64,000 nt of DNA from JBFFZF01 sp050732695 (GTDB lineage Bacteria > Gemmatimonadota > Gemmatimonadetes > Longimicrobiales > RSA9): positions 1 through 64,000 of the forward strand of contig JBOHRL010000037.1 of the NCBI GenBank assembly GCA_050732695.1, written 5' to 3'. Positions 59,297 through 64,000 of this stretch are shown one piece after another. Numbering within the stretch: position 1 is the first letter of the stretch; every line of letters begins with the position of its first letter. The notes under the pieces were generated by a model. It had not been told where the DNA came from. It searched no databases and saw nothing but the letters and a program-made list of their open reading frames with translations. A program made the translations under genes and the position numbers.

Positions 59297-61209
59297 GCGG
59301 TCTCGCGCGCCGCCGGGATGCGGCCGCGCTCGGCCAGCGCACGCGCACGCGCGACGATTCCCTTGGGCGTAAGACCCGACTGCTCGAGCTGTTCGGCGCG
59401 AGATGCATGATCGACGATCTCGTCCGGCACGCCCATTGTATCGAGGACGGGCGGATGCCGGCGGCGGTCATCGGCGGCAAGTCGCGCCACCATGGCCCCG
59501 AAGCCATTCACGATCGTGCCTTCTTCAACGGTCAGGACCGCGGCATGCCGGTCGAGGATCCAATCGAACGTCTTCGCATCGATCGGCTTCAGGAACCGGC
59601 AGTTGACGACCGTCGCATCGATGCCGCCTGCCTCGAGTTCACGAGCCGCTTCGAGTGCAGGGTCGACCATGGTTCCGACCGCGAGAATGGCGAGGCCGCG
59701 GCCACGGCGCACGATTTCCCACGTTCCGTACTCGATGCGCGGAATCTCATCGAGCGGTGGCACGGCGGCCGGCGCGTTATCACGCGGATAACGCACGGAG
59801 AAGGGACCTCGCCGGTCCTCGACGGCGAGCCGCAGCAGGGCGCCCAGCTCCGCTCCATCCTTCGGTGCCGTGACCGTCACGTTCGGGACCGCGAGCAGGT
59901 AGGGGATGTCATAGAGTCCCATGTGCGTGGGCCCGTCGTTGCCGACGAGACCGGCGCGGTCCATCGCGAAGATGACGGGCAGGTTCTGCACCGCGACATC
60001 GTGCACGATCGAGTCATAGGCGCGCTGGAGGAACGTCGAGTAGATCGCACAGATCGGGATCACGCCTTCCGTCGCGAGCCCTGCGGCAAAGGTGACGCCG
60101 TGTCCTTCCGCAATGCCGACGTCGAAGTAACGATCCGGAAACGCTTCGCTGAACGCGATGGTCCCGGTCCCGCTGGGCATTGCGGCGGTGATCACGGCAA
60201 GGTCGGGGTGCAGCGCGCCGAGTTCCAGGACGGCTTTGCCGAAGACGGACGTCCACGCGGGTGGCCCGCCCTTCTTCTTGGCCATTTCACCGCTGATCTT
60301 GTCGAATGGCGTTGCGCCGTGCCACACGACGGGATTCTGTTCGGCGAGAGGGTAGCCCTTCCCTTTCGTGGTGAGGACGTGGACCAGTGTGGGTGTCTTC
60401 CACGTGCGTACCTGCTTCAGTGTATCGACGAGCACATCGAGATCGTGGCCGTCGATCGGGCCGACATAGCGAAACCCGAGTTCTTCGAAGAGCGCGCCCG
60501 GCGTGAGGAATCCCTTGGCGCTATCTTCCATGCGCATCAGCATCGCTTCGACGCGATCGCCGATCGCGCCGGGAGTGCGATGGATCAGATTCTTGATCTC
60601 GCTGCGAAGGCGGTTATACCACGGATTGGTGACGACGGCCGTGAGGTACTTGCTCATTGCGCCGACGTTCTTCGAGATCGACATCTCGTTGTCGTTCAGG
60701 ATAACCGTCATGGCGCGGTCGGTATGGCCGGCATTGTTCAGAGCTTCGTAGGCGATGCCGCTGGTCAGGGCACCGTCACCGATTACAGCAACGACCTTGA
60801 AGTCCTCGTTGTGCAGATCGCGCGCGGTGGCGATGCCGAGTGCGGCGGAGATCGATGTCGCGGCATGCCCTGCCCCGAACACATCGTACTCCGACTCCTT
60901 GCGACTCAGGAACCCGGACGGTCCGCCGCGCTGGCGGATCCGCTCGAAATCGTCGTTCCGGCCGGTCAGCACCTTGTGAGGGTAGCCCTGATGCCCGACA
61001 TCCCAGATGACGCGATCGCGCGGCGTGTTGTAGACGTAATGGAGTGCTACGGTCAACTCGACTACGCCGAGACCGGGCGCGAAATGGCCACCGACCCGGC
61101 TGATGACATCGATGATGCGATCGCGGACTTCCTGTGCGAGGACGGGCAGGTCATGCTCGTCGAGGCGGCGGATGTCTTCTGGACTGCGGATGTTTTCGAG
61201 CACGGGCAC
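59293..61209 (-). CDS. dxs: 1-deoxy-D-xylulose-5-phosphate synthase
   Basis: 638 residues, thiamine-diphosphate enzyme opening the MEP isoprenoid pathway. Blocks: GGHFAPGLGVVELTVALHYV, VIWDVGHQGYPHKVLTGR, FGAGHAATSISAALGIATAR, VIGDGALTSGIAYEALNNAG (TPP motif), GFRYVGPIDGHDLDVLVDTL, YFDVGIAEGHGVTFAAGLAT and DRAGLVGNDGPTHMGLYDIP. The transketolase C-domain is complete. Placed between ispA and nadK in one operon. Confidence 0.95.
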   Translation of the reverse strand: MPVLENIRSPEDIRRLDEHDLPVLAQEVRDRIIDVISRVGGHFAPGLGVVELTVALHYVYNTPRDRVIWDVGHQGYPHKVLTGRNDDFERIRQRGGPSGFLSRKESEYDVFGAGHAATSISAALGIATARDLHNEDFKVVAVIGDGALTSGIAYEALNNAGHTDRAMTVILNDNEMSISKNVGAMSKYLTAVVTNPWYNRLRSEIKNLIHRTPGAIGDRVEAMLMRMEDSAKGFLTPGALFEELGFRYVGPIDGHDLDVLVDTLKQVRTWKTPTLVHVLTTKGKGYPLAEQNPVVWHGATPFDKISGEMAKKKGGPPAWTSVFGKAVLELGALHPDLAVITAAMPSGTGTIAFSEAFPDRYFDVGIAEGHGVTFAAGLATEGVIPICAIYSTFLQRAYDSIVHDVAVQNLPVIFAMDRAGLVGNDGPTHMGLYDIPYLLAVPNVTVTAPKDGAELGALLRLAVEDRRGPFSVRYPRDNAPAAVPPLDEIPRIEYGTWEIVRRGRGLAILAVGTMVDPALEAARELEAGGIDATVVNCRFLKPIDAKTFDWILDRHAAVLTVEEGTIVNGFGAMVARLAADDRRRHPPVLDTMGVPDEIVDHASRAEQLEQSGLTPKGIVARARALAERGRIPAARETA

Positions 61210-61232
61210 GTTGCCTCCTTCGAATTGCCGGC

Positions 61233-62150
61233 TCAGTGCTCCCGATCGGCGGCAAGCCGGATCAGGGCCTCGAGCGCGGCATCGGTAATACCCGCTTCGC
61301 GCAATGCGGCGATCGCGGTTGCGACTGCCTCTTCCGCACGCCAGCGCGCGTGCTCGACGCCGAGCGTGCTGGCGAAGGTCGCCTTGCCGCGTTCGCGATC
61401 GCGTCCGGCAGCCTTGCCGAGAACGGCAGCATCGCTGGTCACATCGAGGACATCGTCCGTAATCTGGAATGCCAGGCCGAGCGCCGTCCCGGCCTCACCG
61501 AGCGCAGCAATGACGCCGGCTCCGACGACCGCCAGCCGGCCACCCAGCCGTAGCGCGGCAGCGAAGAGAGCACCCGTCTTCCGGCGGTGAATTTCCTCGA
61601 GCCCTTCGGCTTCGATGGTCCGGCCCTCGGCCTCGAGGTCGAGAATCTGGCCGCCCACCATTCCCGCAGCACCAGCGGCAGCGGTCAGCTCACTGACGAG
61701 AGCTTTGCGGTCTGCGGGACTGAAGCCGAGGCGCTCGCCCGCGTCCGTCAGCACCGCAGTCGCCAGCGGGATCAGCGCCGCACCGGCCAGCGCGGCCGTC
61801 CGCTCGCCGTACGTGCGGTGCACGGTCGCGCGGCCGCGCCGCAGATCATCGTCATCCATGCACGGCAGATCGTCGTGCATGAGCGAGTACGTATGGATGA
61901 TCTCGATCGCGCACGCCGCTTCGTACACCGGCGCTGGAACGGGCGCCTTGCGCAGCGCACGATACGCGGTCACGCACAGGATCGGGCGCAGCCTCTTGCC
62001 ACCGCCCTCGAGTGCGTAGCGGATCGGTTCGCCGAGGCGGGGATCGAGCGGCTCGACGCGCTCGTCGAGAATGCGTGCAATCGCGGCCTCGACCGAGGCC
62101 TTCTCATCGCGCAGAAGGGCCAAGACGGCATCCTGCGATCGACCCATCAC
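61233..62150 (-). CDS. ispA: Short-chain polyprenyl diphosphate synthase (FPP synthase-like)
   Basis: 305 residues. First Asp-rich motif in IIHTYSLMHDDLPCMDDDDL, second in LAFQITDDVLDVTSDAAVLG, with GGKRLRPILCVTAYRAL and the YSLMHDD stretch typical of farnesyl/geranyl synthases. Overlaps xseB by 4 bp. Chain length is presumed to be C15 from the residues before the first motif. Confidence 0.93.
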   Translation of the reverse strand: MMGRSQDAVLALLRDEKASVEAAIARILDERVEPLDPRLGEPIRYALEGGGKRLRPILCVTAYRALRKAPVPAPVYEAACAIEIIHTYSLMHDDLPCMDDDDLRRGRATVHRTYGERTAALAGAALIPLATAVLTDAGERLGFSPADRKALVSELTAAAGAAGMVGGQILDLEAEGRTIEAEGLEEIHRRKTGALFAAALRLGGRLAVVGAGVIAALGEAGTALGLAFQITDDVLDVTSDAAVLGKAAGRDRERGKATFASTLGVEHARWRAEEAVATAIAALREAGITDAALEALIRLAADREH

Positions 62151-62386
62151 TCGGGTGGCTCCGGTATGGGTTCGACGGTCACAGATCCGTCGGCTTCACC
62201 GACCAGACGGTCGATGCGCAGCTCTGTTTCGCGCAACACTCTCTCCGCGTCGCGCGCGTGACGCACACCTTCTTCGAACAGGGCGAGAGCATCGTCGAGT
62301 TCGAGCCGGTCACCCTCGAGACGCGCAACAATGGTCTCGATGCGAGCGATTTTCGCTTCCAGCCCTTCCGGCTCGGTATGCGTCAC
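62147..62386 (-). CDS. xseB: Exodeoxyribonuclease VII small subunit
   Basis: 79 residues. Coiled-coil protein: LEAKIARIETIVARLEGDRL, ELDDALALFEEGVRHARDAE, RVLRETELRIDRLV. The LEL-DDALALFEEGV stretch is the family signature. Overlaps xseA and ispA by 4 bp each. Confidence 0.93.
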   Translation of the reverse strand: MTHTEPEGLEAKIARIETIVARLEGDRLELDDALALFEEGVRHARDAERVLRETELRIDRLVGEADGSVTVEPIPEPPE

Positions 62387-63615
62387 GAGTCGCCGCCCTT
62401 GTCACGAGAAACGACGCAATCGACGGAGCCGTCCACGACGCGCAGATGGAAGGACTCGCCCGGCGCAAAATCCGAAGTCGAGCGCAACACGTGACCGGCC
62501 GCATCGAGCGGGACAGCGAAGCCGCGACCGAGCGCGCTGAGCGGTGAAAGCGCAGCCAGCCGGTGTCCGGCGCGGGCCAGACGATCGCGGCGCCGGGCAA
62601 TCAGGTTCGCCATCCCCACGCTGAGAGCCGCTCTCGCACGCCCATGCCGATCCGCCCGCACGACGGCCGAGCGACGGACGGCCGCGCCGGCCCGTCCAAT
62701 CAGTGCGCGCAGTTCGCGCTGGACCGCTGCGCCATCAGGAACGGCGCGTTCGGCTGCGGCCGATGGTGTTGCCGCTCGAAGATCCGCGACCAGATCCGCG
62801 ATCGTCACATCGACTTCATGCCCGACAGCACTGATGACGGGAACAGGACACGCCGCGATCGCGCGCGCGACGACTTCCTCGTTGAATGCCCAGAGATCCT
62901 CCGCTGCGCCGCCGCCACGTCCCACGATGACGACCTGTGCGTGACCGTGCTTCGCAAGGCGATGAATCGCACGTGCGATGTCCAGTGCCGCACCTTCGCC
63001 CTGGACGCGGGCAGGCGCGACCAGAACGCGCGTCCATGGCGCGCGCAGTTTGACGACGCGCAACACATCATGAAGCGCGGCACCGACGGGCGACGTGACG
63101 ACGCCAATGACGGAAGGGTGTCGCGGCAGAGGCCGCTTGCGTTCGGGCCGAAGCAGGCCCTCGGCTTCGAGTTTGGCGCGCAAGCGCTCGAATGCCAGCT
63201 TCCACAGACCGCCGGCCTGGGTTGCTTCGAGTTCGCGGACGACGAACTGGAAGTCGCCCTTCTGCTCGTAGAGCGTGACCGTGCCGAGGGCGCGCACTTC
63301 CATGCCTTGCTTCGGATCGGCAGGAAGGCGTTGCGCCTCGAGGCGGAACATGACGGCGCGAACCTGCGATCGTTTGTCGCGAAGCGTGAAGTAGCAGTGT
63401 CCGCTCGGATAGCGCTTCCAGCCAGCGATCTCGCCATGCACCCAGAGCGGCGGCAAGCCGTTTTCGAGCGCTTCGCGCGCAAGCGCATTCACGGCGGAGA
63501 CGGGAATGGAGCCGGCGGTCGCGGCTTCGAGGGCCCAACCGCTCGGGCCCCTCACGAGAGAACGCCGCTCTGGCCGCTTCGCCGAACCCGGCCCGAACAG
63601 ATCGCCGTTGCTCAT
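62383..63615 (-). CDS. xseA: Exodeoxyribonuclease VII large subunit
   Basis: 410 residues. OB-fold: VSAVNALAREALENGLPPLW, VHGEIAGWKRYPSGHCYFTL and RDKRSQVRAVMF. Core: VIGVVTSPVGAALHDVLRVV, HAQVVIVGRGGGAAEDLWAF, NEEVVARAIAACPVPVISAV, GHEVDVTIADLVADLRAATP. The C-terminal domain is shorter than in E. coli. The N-terminal 30 residues (SNGDLFGPGSAKRPERRSLV) are an extra polar arm. Overlaps folD by 4 bp. Confidence 0.94.
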   Translation of the reverse strand: MSNGDLFGPGSAKRPERRSLVRGPSGWALEAATAGSIPVSAVNALAREALENGLPPLWVHGEIAGWKRYPSGHCYFTLRDKRSQVRAVMFRLEAQRLPADPKQGMEVRALGTVTLYEQKGDFQFVVRELEATQAGGLWKLAFERLRAKLEAEGLLRPERKRPLPRHPSVIGVVTSPVGAALHDVLRVVKLRAPWTRVLVAPARVQGEGAALDIARAIHRLAKHGHAQVVIVGRGGGAAEDLWAFNEEVVARAIAACPVPVISAVGHEVDVTIADLVADLRAATPSAAAERAVPDGAAVQRELRALIGRAGAAVRRSAVVRADRHGRARAALSVGMANLIARRRDRLARAGHRLAALSPLSALGRGFAVPLDAAGHVLRSTSDFAPGESFHLRVVDGSVDCVVSRDKGGDS

Positions 63616-64000
63616 GTGACGGCGTGCGCGGGTTGTTCCGTTGTGGCCGCGTACTGCCGGCGAGCGGCCTCGAGTGTGTTGGCGAGCAGCATCGTGATCG
63701 TCATCGGGCCTACACCACCCGGCACGGGCGAGATGGCTTCGGCGACTTCGGATACACCTGCGAAATCGACATCCCCGACCAGCCGGTATCCTTTTGGCGA
63801 TCTCTCATCATCAACGCGATTCACTCCCACATCGATCACGACCACGCCCGGCTTCACCATCTCCTTACGGATGATTTCCGGTTTGCCGACGGCCGCGATG
63901 AGGATGTCCGCGGTTCGCGTGATCGCGGCCAGATCCCGCGTCCGGCTGTGTGCCACAGTCACGGTCGCGTTACCACCGGGCGCATCGCGCAGGAGCAGAA
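63612..64000 (-). CDS. folD: FolD, methylenetetrahydrofolate dehydrogenase/cyclohydrolase (C-terminal part)
   Basis: The gene enters from the right edge, so only about the last 129 codons are visible, including LLLRDAPGGNATVTVAHSRT followed by ADILIAAVGKPEIIRKEMVK, PGVVVIDVGVNRVDD, and the signature ISPVPGGVGPMTITMLLANT. This is the NADP-binding half. The catalytic lysine region is outside the window. It is the first visible gene of the xseA-recN operon. Confidence 0.94.
   Translation of the reverse strand, partial: LLLRDAPGGNATVTVAHSRTRDLAAITRTADILIAAVGKPEIIRKEMVKPGVVVIDVGVNRVDDERSPKGYRLVGDVDFAGVSEVAEAISPVPGGVGPMTITMLLANTLEAARRQYAATTEQPAHAVT

Noticed and set aside
59170..61590. An 806-codon plus-strand open frame opposite dxs and nadK
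   Set aside because: Shadow of dxs; no family features.

Overview
The window is one contiguous piece of a GC-rich bacterial chromosome, gene-dense and almost all transcribed from the minus strand. Gene content suggests a Gram-negative member of the Gemmatimonadota or a close relative: a TonB-dependent receptor, an outer-membrane-type beta-barrel, a heptose kinase, a secreted FlgD/T9SS-like sorting domain, and a mannose-family PTS with HprK and bifunctional-nuclease (DUF151) genes inside one long run. This phylum assignment is inference from content, not a database match. I see no insertion sequence, prophage or CRISPR array; the window looks like core chromosome.

Layout (coordinates rise, most genes read right to left). 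1-6944: the start of ettA, ridA, heptose kinase, a YjbR-like protein, a secreted thermonuclease, tmRNA (ssrA), a GGDEF cyclase coupled to larB, and dusB. 7066-8016: a plus-strand PtsN-like EIIA converging on a secreted sorting-domain protein across a shared terminator hairpin. 8164-22883: a very long collinear run with many 1-30 bp overlaps: selB, recO, a membrane carboxypeptidase-regulatory-like protein, bifunctional nuclease, PTS enzyme I, HPr, EIID, EIIC, EIIB, EIIA, HprK, HPF, a glycosyltransferase, nusB, ribH, ribBA, ribE, ribD. 22894-27857: a beta-barrel protein, purM, a PfkB kinase, argS, an FmdB zinc ribbon. 27892-35714: a propionyl-CoA to succinyl-CoA block (mutase large subunit, biotin carrier, biotin carboxylase, carboxyltransferase) interrupted by rlmD and headed by a solute-binding lipoprotein. 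35822-41198: rpsA, cmk, aroA, rnz and a small membrane protein. 41390-47800: tRNA-Leu, rpe, rpiA, and an arginine block (argR, argC, a decayed argB, argD, argH). 47965-49668: plus-strand PAP2 phosphatase and tryptophan dioxygenase. 49709-53241: tRNA-Cys, tRNA-Gly, glgA and a six-hairpin glycosidase-like gene. 53812-56634: a TonB-dependent receptor behind a 570 bp leader region. 56653-64000: a tight operon folD-xseA-xseB-ispA-dxs-nadK-recN.

How it works together. Carbohydrate phosphorylation and its control (EI, HPr with both the histidine and the regulatory serine, HprK, complete EIIABCD) are encoded in one run. Riboflavin synthesis is complete from ribulose 5-phosphate and GTP apart from the phosphatase step. 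Propionate carboxylation and the first mutase subunit are present, but the mutase B12-binding subunit and the epimerase are not. Arginine synthesis is broken locally at argB.

The strongest observations for follow-up are: (1) an argB reduced to 53 codons but still coupled between argC and argD; (2) an apparently leaderless argC whose -10 element overlaps an ARG-box-like site; (3) a glycosyltransferase that seems to start at CTG overlapping the nusB stop; (4) a 20-codon leader frame whose stop overlaps the TTG start of rpiA; (5) a PTS embedded in a riboflavin/translation gene run; (6) hexamer repeats next to the ribBA start; and (7) a consistent promoter pattern TTGACN, 16-18 bp, T-A-rich -10, in front of most isolated units.
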